A DNA stretch of 64,000 nt from Allolobophora icterica (GCA_963556255.1 OY744611.1:34392336-34456335); one strand, 5' to 3'. Shown: positions 1 through 26,650, counted from the first letter of the stretch. Made by a program: numbers and translations. Notes: generated from the letters alone by a model not told the origin.

Positions 1-1031
1 ATCTCTTATCCCAAATGGTCATGTGTTAGCATTTGCCCAACTGTCGAAGCAATTGAGCCTGCGACACATCCATCCACTCACCTTTCAAACGTTATGCTCA
101 CCACAAACCCCTGTGGGCATGCAGATGAGAGCTGCTTGGTCTGTAAGCTGCTTGCCCCACAGCAAGCACCTTACAGACCAAGCCTGCAGGTCATGATGTG
201 CAGGTCAAGTGTGCAGGCGCAAAATGGAGGCCAAAATTGCAGGCCATGAAGAGCAGGTCACAAATATATAAATGGACAAATTAAACGGATAAATATAATG
301 AATAAATAACAAATAAGATAAATAAGGAGATAAATGACAACAAATACGAAATAAATATGATACAAGCATAGATGACTCATTTCTACCGAAGTCCAAGCCG
401 AAAGCCATGATATACATCAACGACATGCAAACTTAAGTCACAGGCATCAACAGAATTCAGAATTAAGGCAAATGGATCATCAGAATCATTCACACTTGAG
501 TTATGATCGTCCAAGGCATCCTGACTTCTGTCACAGATGCCTTAATTCTGGACTTCTGTCACAGATGCCTTAACTCTGAACCTTCAGAAATTTTGAGTCA
601 GAATACAATGGCAAAGCCTTGCAGACTTAAGAGATGATCATAAAAGACACTTCTAAAGACCTAAGTCATGGTCTTAAATTCCCCACAGACTTAAGTCATG
701 GTCATAAAAGACACTTAGACTTAAACCATGATCATAAAAGACTCTCATACTTAAGACACGGTCATAAAATCCCCGCAGACTTAAGGCATGATTATGAAGG
801 CAAGCAGACAGATATCGTGTTCAAACAGGCATGCAGACTCATGTCGCAAGCCAGCTCAGAACATATGAAAACAAAATAAGGTTTAAGTGACTAACTACCG
901 AAGTTGATTTCAGAGAGTTTCCACTCGCAGTTACACAACTGAAAGGAATTTCACTGACCACCACCACAAGATTAATTAGAATTTATTAATTCAGTTAGTC
1001 AACTACTGCATACATAACAAGCGATACTTAC
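1..1031. other. Copine intron 8 (partial)
   Basis: No exon was found here; the next copine coding exon is beyond the left edge. The stretch holds the 608-805 minisatellite and otherwise AT-rich unique-looking sequence. Confidence 0.6.
608..805. repeat. Degenerate minisatellite
   Basis: About six diverged copies of a roughly 30-40-base unit built on AGACTTAAGTCATGGTCATA follow one another. Open frames here are a by-product of the repeat. Confidence 0.7.
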
Positions 1032-15431
<14,400 letters not shown>

Positions 15432-17014
15432 ATTTTAGCTCTCTCAGCAGACGATCGGTTAATTTGAATCGAATGCTACTGCAAAACACGATAAAACTGT
15501 CGAATAAACAGGATCGAACTTTATCGGTTTTACACGTAATAAGACACTTCCAACACCGAGGTAAACAACTCGATCCCGTCAAACGATGATCTCTTTTCTA
15601 TCTCTTGGAATCGACTAATCATAAGCAAATATAAATAGCAACGACCAACCTAGTTTCGCAATGGTCGACCTAGTTTCGACATTACGGATTCCACGAAGAT
15701 TCCCAGCGTGTGAATAATCACGTTCTATGAATTAAACTTTAATCCAAGCTGCTTTAGTAGATTGGATCCAGAGTTCAACGATATCTATGGCTACAAAGGT
15801 TGTTGATATCGACAGAAATTATTTTAAAACAAAACTTTGCCAGATGCGCTATTATGGTTTTTTTGTGTCAATAAATAAGTAAATTAGTAAGTGAGTGGGT
15901 AGTTAAGTAGGTGATTAAGTCATGAGATTCATGTGAAATTCCAAAGAAAGAACGGCGAACAACTTCAGCTTGAATTGTGCGCAGTTTTAGAATTGCAATT
16001 TATTGATGCGGCGCTTTGTACTATATTTCTGAAATGCGCGATAGGGACCTATAATAGCCAAATGCATATGCACAGATACATACATATATGCATACATACA
16101 TACATATATACATACATAGTTGTAATCGTAATCTCCAAACTTCTAAAGCGCCACTCGATGGCCAAGCGCAGGGCACCAGCCTACTCACGAGTGCTGCGTC
16201 AAATCAGAGGGTTTTCCAAAGAGTAGTCCAGAGGAAGTTCCAGTCCGGTTTCCATGGGGCAAGTCAAGATAAGAATTGGGGTGCGGGTCTACATCCATAC
16301 ATATACAATTCCATACATACATATATATTTTTGGCATTGTTGTATGCAACTATTTAATGTAATGAGATAATATAATGCAATGTAATCACGAAAATTAATT
16401 GAAAGCATCTTTAGTCGTGAGAAAAGACGTTAGAATTGATTCAACAGTATTCACTAGATGGCGGTGATGTTAGTTTAAATGTCAAGAAGTGGACATCGTG
16501 GGCCGCTACTAATCTTGTAAATGGATTTTTTGTCCGTCTCATCTGTTTCAGTGTGCTTGTCCGACGTCTCATCGCAGTAACCAATGAGATCTCGACCGGG
16601 CTTCTCCAACGGCCGCTATAGAAGTCATTAGACTACATTATTTTGCTTGCAATCATTCAATACAACTTTCAGCTTGCACAGCTGTTCCCGTCAAGATTTA
16701 GATAGCCATGAATTAAACCATCAGATGCTGATTCTTAAAATTTAGTAGATTTTAACTTTAATTTTAGTGCGCCATACGTTGATACGTGATCGTGATCGCA
16801 TTTTATATAGCGCCATACTCAAGGATTGGCGCCATACTTAAGACACTACGCCAGTTCCTTCGATTGCCAGATGGCACACCAACTAGTAAGAACTCGCAAT
16901 TTAGCGAATCAATTATATATCATTGGTGTGGAATTATTTTAAATTCTTCGGTGTAGTGGTAATTTTCAGTATCAATAATATTATGCATTGCAATTAGGCC
17001 TACTTAACGAAGAA
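15432..17014. promoter_or_regulatory. Shared 5' region between divergent copine and SENP8
   Basis: The copine start codon (minus) and SENP8 start codon (plus) are 1.58 kb apart, so both promoters must lie here or in unseen upstream exons. No TATA box or CpG island could be assigned. A LINE-type repeat occupies 16124-16300. The remaining sequence is AT-rich and otherwise featureless. Confidence 0.5.
16124..16300 (-). repeat. Interspersed LINE-type 3' end repeat
   Basis: It begins on the plus strand with TAATCGTAATCTCCAAACTT and TCTAAAGCGCCACTC, shared with 26286, 35583-35735 (opposite strand) and 40684. Read on the minus strand it ends GAGTGGCGCTTTAGAAG, the form of L2-like LINE tails. Confidence 0.65.
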
Positions 17015-20000
17015 ATGGCCTCGCGAGATGATGTTGTTTTAAGTTTTCACGACAGTTTAATCCGACAATCGGATTTCCGTCTCCTCGGAAAAAGTTGTTG
17101 GCTCAACGACAACGTCATTGGATTTGCCTTCGAGTGAGTTGATGTAGATTTTCTATGCTTTTGTAGCACAATTCGTGTATGGCACCTCTGTTACTTCAAA
17201 ATCATGTGTATAAATTTCGTTCGCCCAGGCCACTCTTGTCCCTTTCATTCACATTTAGCTTGATGTACATTTATAATAAATTCTGAACAAGGTTTATGAA
17301 AGAGTTAGTGAATATATGATAGAAAACCGACTGGGGCTTTGTGCTTCAGTATTACTATGTATTCAGACCGTTTGAAGTACAAATCCCAGTCGGGCTGTAT
17401 AGTAGTACTGGGATTAGAAACAATCTTTATAAACAAAACTAGTCTTTGATATTACTACTGAGTAGGTACGTTGTTGTTGTTCCATAACTGGGTTTAAATA
17501 GATTTTGACTTCCTAATTTGACAGTTCACCTATTCCTTGCACTGCAGCAACTTGTACTGTGGCCCTGTTTTTAAGTCCTTACTTATGTATTGTGTATTTA
17601 ACTCTCTGTATGGTGTTTCTGTTTTGCTCAAAGGTACTTTGAGAAGGAGCTCTTTGCAGAATTCTCGTCCATTGTGAGTTTCGTTGGACCACACGTTACC
17701 CAATGCTTCAAAATGATGTCATGTAGGTTCATGTATTGTGCAGTTTACAATGTAATGCTGCTTAATAATCCATACCTCCAACTTACTCACTTTATTAGAT
17801 TAATAATAATAAAAATTCTGATATGTAGTCATGAATATGGCCTTCCAAAAATTTAATTCAATTTACAATGTGGCATTGCAGAGGAAAAGAGGAATTTCCT
17901 CCTCAGGTTAACAGTACCTCCCATTAAAGATACATTTTTTCACCTGTGTTAATTTACCTGACTACTTAGACTACTACTGCAGGTACATTTCCCTATACTA
18001 CATTGTTGCCAATAGGTCCTTTCCCTCACTGCTTCAGAACCATATCGAAGGTACATTTATTTACACAATTTGCTCTTGCCTATTTACACAATTTGCCTCT
18101 TGCTACTAGGCACCATTTTCACCCTACTTCATGCATTGCATTCTGCTATCAATACACTTCTTGATGATTCGTGTGTTTTCTTTAGTTGATGAAGCAAAGT
18201 TGTTGATCGAGCCATTGGATCTGACCAAGAAAGAGCTGGCATTCTTTGCTGTCAGTGACAACATGTCTGAAGATGCTGGTGGAACTCACTGGTGAGTAGG
18301 GTGTCCCAAAAACATTTTTTGTTAAATTTTTATATGCAGTCCCTCTAAAAAGTTTCTTTGTGGTCCCATAATAACACCTTTAAAATTTTATGAGATTTTA
18401 AAAATATTTAGGGGTCCCCCAAGACTCTCACATTTTCCCCATATTGGCATAATTTGCGCCCGACGTGTCCAATTTCTAAACGCTTTTAGACATCAATCTT
18501 GGATCCCATGATAACATGTTAAACACCATTGAAAGCTCTGAAATAGTAGAATCTACAAGTATGTAACTTTATTGGATATTATACGTATGGTTTTACGATA
18601 AAATAATAAAAAAATTAACAAAACTTGATTTTTTTACTTTTGCAAATATCAGTTATTACCACTAATCGTTAGGCAGCAATCATCAGTACAAATCTTTGAT
18701 ATTGCAACAAACCATGGTTTCAGCTCCTCCATATCTCATGCTTATTCTTCATCATTGATTACACCTTCAGCTGCTTAATTCTTCATTTCTACAATCTACA
18801 TTCTAAGTATCTACAAGATTGTCATAATTGCATTTTGAAAAGTCTTGCCTGTGTTTTTCAACAACTTGTAGAAGAAATTGTTTCTGTTCTTCGTTATTGT
18901 TGAACATACTGTTACATACTGTTACATCTGTATAAGAGCAACACAGCGTTCAGCACTCTCATTCACACATGCCAAGTTATTAACAAACTCACAAACAATC
19001 TTATATGATTGGTATTCGAGCCACCCTGCAACTGGAATATCGTGAAAACTGCTGTCGATGGCGGTAGCTCGGAAGAAGCTTCGAGAAATAGATAATTCCG
19101 TTACTGTGCGAGGAAGAAACTAAACCATATGCAATCCTCAATCATCTTTCATTGGTGCTTTCTCTTCAAAAGACAGATGCTGAGTGAAGAGAGAGAGGTT
19201 CACTAGCTCTTGGCTTAGGTACCATAAATGACGCTGTATCATCTTCAGACCTGTTGTCTGCAGAGCATCAGCAGCGACTCGACACCAGAACCACGAGTGG
19301 ATGTAAATGTTGACTACAAATCTATTGGAACGTTAGATGCTCAGTAATTCACAGGCCATCAACTGGATAACAGATTCGTTTTCATCAAAAAGGCTTGGGT
19401 TGATGGTGGAACAGGTCGGACCATTTATCTCTAAATCAGTTGAAGAGCAGAATGTCAGGCCCATGCAGTACTTTATCAAGGTACAATACGAATGCATCAG
19501 ACAAGAAGACTTCAAATATTTGATGTCGACAAGCCATCCACAGATTATGACCGATGGCTGTCTCTAGAAGAGTGCAGGTTCCATTAACTTTGCCGGTGTT
19601 TGAGGCCGTTGTGTCAAAGCACATGCTGATAGCAAATCGCACTGCCATTACTTCAAAAGGTCCAGAACTGCTATCACTGCAGCCTGTCCTGACCCAGAGG
19701 TCAACTTTGGCACACCCAGAAGTATTAGTACTTCCATCAACTAGAGAAGAAATCAGGACTGGCATTCTGTCCACTTTGTCCACGTCTACCGCAGTGGTGC
19801 CATAGATAGCAGTTTGCCATCCTAGTGCACGACAGATTTACAGGCTTGAAAGTCATCCTTGGTTTGCTCGGCAGCTTCACTACGAAAATACTTCGTTGAC
19901 GGTGAGTGGTAGCCTACTCTTAGAAAGCACTGCTGAAGATGTCGAGCAGTCTATTTCATTGACTAGAGAAGCCAGGATCGTCATAAATAATATTATTGGG

Positions 20001-23000
20001 AAATTTATGTAAAACTTGCAAAATACACACTGAAGCCAAGAAATCTCGATTTTGCATGTTTTCTGTCCTCTTCGTACTCTAAACTTTATTCACATATACA
20101 ATAAGGTTATATTATGTTGACATTGTTTGTAGGTTGTACCATTTAAGAGCTTTCTAATGGTACTAAGCATGTTATTATGGGATCAAAGTCTGATCCTATG
20201 ACAATTTTCAAACTCAGAGACATCACACATAATGTAGGAAAAACCACCCCAATTCTAAGAGCCTTGGGGGACCCCTAAATATTTTTAAAATGTCATAAAA
20301 TTTTGCAGGTGTTCTTATGGGACCATAAAGAAACTTTTTAGAGGGACTGCATCATAAGTTTCAACAAAAATTTTTTTCCTTGTTTGCCTTGGGACACCCT
20401 ACTGGTGAGTGAAACTGATTTCACAGTATTTTAATTTTAATTGAAGCTGGCTTTGCATTCTGTTATCTCTTTCGCAGCTATGTTGTTTTTGATAAATTTC
20501 TTCACATGTAATTAGTTCATATGGATAAAAAAACTTAAAATCTGTAGAAATCTAGACATTTCCTATATCATTTTGTTCGTATTTTATTCTTCAACAATAT
20601 TCCTTCTTTTAAAAGTTGAGCAATTAATGTGTTTACATCTAAGTTTATAAATAAATGAAATATTAAAAAAATTAAAATTATAACATTAGAAATTCATAAA
20701 ATATCTATGAACAGAATAACATGTAATAAAAGCACTTCTAAATGTAGCCACTTTTATGGCAAACTTATAATAACAGGTAAAGGGATAAAAATTAGTGAAG
20801 TTAGTCCAAAAATTAGGTTTTATTTCTTCCACCCAGTGATATAACAACGGCCCTCACAACAGTTAGTTCAGCGACATGGCCATATATTTCAATCCCAAAA
20901 GGTTTACCTCATCAAACGTATCATATTTCGTTTGAGAGCCTTTTAGAAAATTCCCTGACGGATAAATTCTATTTTTTGGACTTCGCTAATGAATAAAAAT
21001 TTAAACTACACGGGAGTGACCAAAATGAGCTTATGTTTTTTTCTAATCAATGATGTGATCGGCCCAGAGGCTATAATATTTGTCGTCGCCACCGATCACT
21101 GTCTTCGTCTCAAACCTCTGCCGTGTAAAGCATATTTGTTTGAGTGCCTTTACAACATTTATTGAACAATATAATTTATTTATTTGGACTTGACTGATGA
21201 AAAACACATTAGATTACAGAAAAACGGCCAATGACCTAGAAGGGGACGTGGCTATTTGAAATTTAAATGCCTGCATGTAATAATCGTAATGTTGTTCTCT
21301 AAAACATCAGTCAAATTTGTCCTTGTAACTTCATCAAACTATTGGAAAATCCCATTTAAGGTTTTTTTTATGGAATGTACAATATTTCCTATATCTAAAA
21401 TGTATAAATAGAACTCTTAATATAGCTAATTTATGCCAATGCGTGCATTTCTATTCTATGTGGTCGTTATCGACCGCATTCGCTGCGAAAGCGTTAACAC
21501 AGAAACAGATGTCATTTTATGATCAAACACTAAGATATTACAGATGGTATTTGTAAGATTAATACTGAAACTGGTGTTACAGAAAAATGACATAAAACCA
21601 GTTTCAAATTTTATGCAACTTACATTACCTAGCCACTTTATCTAGCCACTTAATAGAGCGCCTAATGAGTACCTTTCAAAGTTGCTGCCAACACAGCGTT
21701 AAAGTTCATTCCTGGAGGAAAATTTTCGTCTACATTACAAACAAATAATGCCAAGAGAACCAAGTTACCACTGGTAGGTTTTCTCATGCACATAGAGCCC
21801 AGTTAATGGACATTCCATCAAGAGTTGACAGCTAAAACCTTAAATTACATTTTCTTTGTTGTTTTAGGAGTCTTCTTGTGCTGTCAGTAACCAGCAAGAT
21901 TTGCTACCATTATGATTCTATATCTGATCAAAACAGGGAGTCTGCACAACGGATATTTATCATTTTGAATAAAATCTTTAAAGGTTAAAACGTAATCCAA
22001 TATAGTCAGGAAACTTCTATAGCGCCATTGTCATAATGCACAAGGCATTCATTCATTCATTCATAACAGACATTTATATAGCGCCTCTTCAAGGAGAACT
22101 ACTCAGAGGTGCTTCCGACTCCAGCACGGCTGAATAGAGCGGTATGCTCAGCCAGTGGTTGCTTCTAAGCAAAAGCACATTCAAAAATCAAAATCCATTG
22201 GACAGAACCAGCCAGTTTCTGTTGCCTTAAGTATATAATATTATTTTTATGTAATATTATTATATTGTTAAATTATTCTTGTTATCTTTATAAGAGGTGT
22301 ATATGATCATTCAGGAATTTTAGAAACATCAAGGTCTTTGTTCTTGCTAGTCTTCGCTAAGAATTAATATTAGTTTTAACCCAAGGCACGAATTCCTTGG
22401 GAATGAATAACTGCCATATCTGGAGACTAATAATGACGTAGAATATATATTATTATTTTAATGTATAATTAATTTTTTATGAGCAAATGTATCTTCAGTA
22501 TGTGAAGAGAGTATAGCTCTGGAATGGGTATGGAATGGTGGGAAGTGTTAGATGTCCCAGAGATTATTATTTTACCCAAGGTAACTGTGAACCTTGAGGA
22601 TCGCAAGAAAATCAGAGGATCATTGTTCTCAAGTGGCTAGTCTGCTGATCTTACTGCTTATTATTATGGGTATTATGATGATGATGATGATAATAATTAT
22701 TAATATTATTGAAAATACAGACAAAGCAGTTGCAACATTATTATCAATTAGTATTAATCAGAAAGTTATAAGAATGTTAATTTATGAAATCGCCTCAAAG
22801 CGTTGGAAAAAAGTTGTCTTCAGTCTTTTGTAAAATGGTATAGGAGAAAGTTCACATTATATGAAGTCTTCTGTTTAAAAAATGTACTGTTTAGCCGCAG
22901 ACCGCTAAGAAACATTTTCAAGCTATCTTAAGTCGTACGTTATTAAATCTGCTAGATAGCCAAATGTTTTGTTTTAATAGACATGTTACATTCCGTTTAG

Positions 23001-24103
23001 GTAGCCTGAAGTTCGAGGAAAGCAGCTGTCCAAAACAAACTAATTGTACGTATAATTTTTATGTACTGTTTTTTGGATTTTTATGCACTGTTTACTATTT
23101 TTTTATACTTTTTTTAGCTCCAATTATTATTATTATTATTATATGCAGTGAGAAATAGCCTACCAGTTAGGATGCGGTGTTAGGCTTGAGAGTGGGATGC
23201 AATTCCCCACAAGTGCAGAAAGATGTTAGATTGTTAGATTGCACTCCTAGTGAACTTTGCTATAAATGAGGACCTTGTCTGCCGTTAAAGGTATGTACCA
23301 TTTTATCACGGAAAAATCTCGAGAAACATTTTGAAGCTGTCTTAAGTTGCACCCCGGGCTGTAGTGGTAAAATTAGAGGCGAGTACACGCTACCGGTTAG
23401 TTTTCCTAAACAAATTAGAGGTGAGTATACGCTACAGTATTTTGTGAGTATAAGCTACAGTATTTTAATAAAAATAGATCTAAATATTTTGTGAGGTGAG
23501 TATACGGTCTCTAGAGGTGAGTACACGCTGTATACCCGTGTATACCCTCGACTACCGGTTAGTTTTCCTAAACAAATTAGAGGCGAGTATACGCTACAGT
23601 ATTTTGTGAGTATAAGCTACAGTATTTTAATAAAAATAGATATAAATATTTTGTGAGGGGAGTATACGGTCTCTAGAGGTGAGTACACGCTGTATACCCG
23701 CGTATACCCTCGACTACAGCTCTGGTTGCATCTAATTAGATCTGTTAGATAGCCATGTTTTGCACCCTTGTGAGGCTCCTACAAGGTGCTATAAAAATAG
23801 ATACATACAAATGCTGAGGTTAAGAAATATGAAGTCACTAGCACTTACCGTAAGCCCGTGGCTGCCTCTCGGCCCTGTCTCGGGGCTTTCGAAATGACTA
23901 TTATTAATAGAATTTTGTATGTTTTAACTTCAGCTCATGACTGTGGTGTGTACGTCATATGTTTTGCTGAACATCTCTGCCATCACTTCTGTCATTCGAA
24001 GGCACTTTCTCTCAACGAAGTCATCGTTCCAGCAACCGTCTCAAAAAAACGTGAAGACCTTAAGTCACTAATTCTTAACCTAGCAAAGCAGCGCTCTTTA
24101 TAA
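17015..24103 (+). CDS. SENP8: SENP8/DEN1 NEDD8-specific cysteine protease
   Basis: SENP8 (C48 family) processes the NEDD8 precursor and removes NEDD8 from cullins and other proteins. Six exons join in phase: 17015-17133, 17634-17722, 18186-18291, 21868-21983, 23001-23045, 23934-24103, giving 214 residues against 212 in human. Landmarks: WLNDNVIGFAFEYFEKELF, LIEPLDL, AGGTHWSLLV, YHYDS, CPKQTNSHDCGVYVIC. The catalytic triad is His104, Asp121 and Cys162, with the oxyanion glutamine Gln156. The 45-base exon 5 is easily missed; skipping it keeps the frame but removes Gln156. Exon 4 donor is GTTAAA, exon 5 donor GTACGT. The ATG follows AGAA. A 2.1-kb transposon adjoins the exon 3 donor. Confidence 0.95.
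18297..20401 (-). mobile_element. hAT-like transposon with long TIRs at SENP8 exon 3 donor
   Basis: Both ends read TAGGGTGTCCCAA inward and the similarity continues for about 120 bases strongly (shared TGCAGTCCCTCTAAAAAG, TATTTAGGGGTCCCCCAAG) and more weakly to about 300. Flanks CTGGTGAG at 18289-18296 and 20402-20409 are identical 8-bp duplications (a 10-bp reading ACTGGTGAGT with ends AGGGTGTCCC is equally possible). The centre carries a broken minus-strand transposase. It fills part of SENP8 intron 3. Confidence 0.92.
19333..19783 (-). pseudogene. Decayed transposase of the SENP8-intron element
   Basis: The frame 19783-19436 reads through MPVLISSLVDGST, MCFDTTASNTG, GTCTLLE and ACRHQIFEV. 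I recall this CFDTTxSNTG...ACRHxxxE pattern from transposase-like proteins common in cnidarians and aphids, but cannot name the superfamily. A frame change near 19440 leads to further matching-looking codons (DKWSDLFHHQPKPF). It is not intact. Confidence 0.6.
20411..21867. other. SENP8 intron 3, distal part
   Basis: AT-rich sequence between the transposon and exon 4. No delimited element, RNA or exon was recognised. Confidence 0.5.
22055..22150 (-). mobile_element. LINE 3' terminal fragment with (TTCA)n tail
   Basis: TATATAGCGCCTCTTCAAGG followed by ACTACTCAGAGGTGCTTCCG matches the termini at 31.2, 58.7 and 62.1 kb. The short CATT repeat to its left is the tail. It lies in SENP8 intron 4. 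Confidence 0.7.
22880..22975 (+). mobile_element. LINE 3' end fragment
   Basis: AAACATTTTCAAGCTATCTTAAG and GATAGCCAAATG recur at 23320 and 54270, marking the 3' region of one LINE family. It lies just before SENP8 exon 5. Confidence 0.5.
23318..23800 (+). mobile_element. LINE 3' end split by a MITE
   Basis: ACATTTTGAAGCTGTCTTAAG (to about 23347) continues after the inserted MITE at 23725 with TAATTAGATCTGTTAGATAGCC and ends AAGGTGCTATAAAAATAGATAC. It lies in SENP8 intron 5. Confidence 0.65.
23354..23724 (+). mobile_element. GTATAC-rich hAT MITE, copy A (internally duplicated)
   Basis: Ends CCGGGCTGTAG and CTACAGCTCTG are inverted; flanks GTTGCACC (23346-23353) and GTTGCATC (23725-23732) are an 8-bp TSD with one change. 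A core of about 164 bases (from CTACCGGTTAGTTTTCC to CCCTCGACTAC) is present twice in tandem. Confidence 0.88.
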
Positions 24104-24835
24104 CATTGTTTCTTTTACGTTTTCTCAGTTTGTATTGGAGGCTGGTGGTTTCTAGAGAGTTACAAAGGAGGGTGCAAATGAGGAAAGCCCGTATGTCTTG
24201 ATGACCTTGACCTTTTCTTTGTTACCCAGTTTCTTTGATGACTGTTTACGTTTTTATTTTTTAATAACCTGTTTTACTGTACCAATATAGCCGGTAACCC
24301 TCACACTAGTCAGTTTGGTGGGGCATTGGGCAATGTGATTGCTCAGATGGGGATTGCCCACCACCCGGACTTGCCCTTGCACTCATAAAATGTGGAAATC
24401 GCAGACACAATGTAGCAAGAATTCTGATAGACATAATTATCTGGTGATAAAGCAAGTTGACTATGGCCTATAGCCAGACATACTTTGGCCTATTGTAGTA
24501 ATTAGACAAAAACTGTTTTGCAGCAGACAAAATTAAGTGTACTTTGACACCAGACAGTTGATGTCTGCAAGCGTTTTAGCCAGAATAGTTTTATGCCGCC
24601 ATCAGACAATACTTTTAGAGTTGTTGAAGAATAATGGGTTGTAGTAGAGCACTTGCTTGGAGCGTATAAAAACAAATTAATCAGGATAGGATGGTGGCTT
24701 GGTTACAACAGCCCTCATTCTGTTATAAGGGATGGATGTGGATTTCTGGTTCACAGATGTTCAGTGAGACAGTGGCCATTCAGTTGAGCACTCGTATAAT
24801 GCCAAGATTGTAGATTTGAGGCTTCTCTGTTAATG

Positions 24836-24936
24836 GTTGATGCATTTAGATACTAAGCTCTGGAAATGGTCGATGCATTTAGATATTAAGCTCTGGAAAT
24901 GGTCAATGCGTTTAGATATTAAGCTCAACACCAGTG
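24836..24936. repeat. Tandem repeat, about 35 bases x 3
   Basis: Three copies of GGTCGATGCATTTAGATATT + AAGCTCTGGAAAT, differing at one to three positions. Confidence 0.8.
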
Positions 24937-26005
24937 CTGAAGGTAATGTGCCTTTAGTTAATGGTGCTACATAAATATATTATTTCAGCTTATTTATTTT
25001 ATCAAAGAAGTTTATATAATGCCATGCTGGTTATCAGGAGCGCCCTATGTGCTAACTTGAATGATGTTGATCTCGTAAAGTGTGTGAATATATATCGATG
25101 TATTTTGGTACATGTGTGTATTGTGCACGTATAAACAGATGTAATGTTTATGTAAATATGCACACATTGTCGTTGAAGTTATTCTTAGTTTACTTTCAAT
25201 CATTGTTTTGTGCAGCGTATTGCAACGTAAACTTTCATCTGATTTACTCTTGAAGGGTTAGATTAAACAAAATGCTTTGCGTAAGAAATCTAAACATTCT
25301 GCAATAAAACAGTATTCTGTTTTTTTTATCTTCTGTGGATTATCACAAACGTAACCTTACAGATCTGTACTGGAAACAGAACCTTCATATAGCACGCTTC
25401 ACGTCGCTTCAGTTTTATTTGAAGGCTGGGGAACAACAGCAAACGTTTAGATGCACGTTTCTGTCAGAAAATGTTCGTATGTCTTTTTTTATGCAAGTAC
25501 CATGCTTTTTAGCAACGACGACAAATGTTTCTGTGACCATGCTTTGGGTAATGACAGCAAATGTTATGATGGCTGTATCTATTGCTACCATGCGTTGGGT
25601 AACAATGGCAAACATTAGACGTCTGTGTCTTTGACTACTGTAACTAATTGCCACACATACTGTGGAATGCTTCTGATAGATTAAGGGTTCCTATTGTAAA
25701 TGATTTGTAGCAAGGTCAAGTATGTTTTGTTTAAATGGTGCTTTTAAGAATCTTGTAATGATCATTAGCAAGTTTCTGTTTAAAGTAACAGAATTGCAAA
25801 ACCTGATGACATAAGTTTTGAAAAACCAAATTAAACATTGGGGGATTTGAAGGTTGGGTGGGAAAATGAACGTAGGCCATTATTTTTCAATCAGTCACAT
25901 TCAACATACAGCATTCCAACTGTGACAAATAATGTACATGTACCTGATTTCTGAACGTTTAAAATTCTACCAGATTTCCACTTTCAAAAGCGTCAGACCA
26001 CTGTT

Positions 26006-26130
26006 CAGGGCTGTAGATGAGGGTGTACGCGGGTAAACAGCGTGTACTTACCTCTAGAGTCTAGAGACCGTATACTCACCTCACAAAATATTATTTAGTA
26101 TACTCGCCTCTGGAGAGCGTGTACTCGCCT
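26006..26130 (-). mobile_element. GTATAC-rich MITE, copy D (truncated)
   Basis: Begins CAGGGCTGTAG then GGGTGTACGCGGGTAAACAG and TATACTCACCTCACAAAATA, the reverse reading of copies A and B. The second end was not found, so it is deleted or rearranged. Confidence 0.7.
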
Positions 26131-26285
26131 CCAAAACGTACTTTGGCATATTCTTTAATACTGTAGAGTGTAGGCTATAAATTAAACAAAATTTGAGTTT
26201 TAAATTTAATCATTTCTGTTTGCTTGACCTAGCGAGTTGCAAAACAACTTGAAAATTTACATAGTCTTAACTCTAAACGGTTTGT

Positions 26286-26382
26286 AATCGTAATTGTAAT
26301 CTCCAATTTTCTAAAGCGCCACTGTAAAGCTGAGCGCAAAGCACCAGCTTATTCACGAGCGCTGCGACGTATCCGAGGGTAG
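26286..26382 (-). repeat. Interspersed LINE-type 3' end repeat
   Basis: TAATTGTAATCTCCAATTTT, TCTAAAGCGCCACT and CAGCTTATTCACGAGCGCTG match the copies at 16.1 and 40.7 kb. Confidence 0.65.
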
Positions 26383-26442
26383 GGAACTTACCGTTTGTAG
26401 CAGGAACACACCTCTGCCAGAAGTAGCGATTTTGTTTGACAG

Positions 26443-26650
26443 CAGGGCTGTAGTGGTAAAATTAGAGGCGAGTACACGCTACCGGTTAGTTTTCCAAAAC
26501 AAATTAGAGGTGAGTATACGCTACAGTATTTTGTGAGTATACACTACAGTATTTTAATATAAATAAATAAAAATATTCTGCGAGGGGAGTATATGGTCCC
26601 TAGAGGCGAGTATACGCTGTATACCCGCGTATACCCTCGACTACAGCCCT
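26443..26650 (+). mobile_element. GTATAC-rich hAT MITE, copy B
   Basis: Begins CAGGGCTGTAGTGG, ends CTCGACTACAGCCCT. Flanks TTTGACAG at 26435-26442 and 26651-26658 are identical, an 8-bp TSD. The interior alternates GAGTATACGCT and GAGTACACGCT blocks. Confidence 0.9.

Noticed and set aside
608..805. Spaced repeats resembling a CRISPR array
   Set aside because: The units are diverged, adjacent and without unique spacers of fixed length; this is a minisatellite in an animal intron.
23858..23933. Extending SENP8 exon 6 upstream to the ATG at 23858
   Set aside because: The acceptor at 23933 joins exon 5 in phase to give the conserved NSHDCGVYVIC; the upstream codons do not match the family.
25335..25654. 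Overlapping open frames on both strands
   Set aside because: Caused by a repeated ATGGCAAACGTT-like sequence; no family similarity, splice context or codon character.
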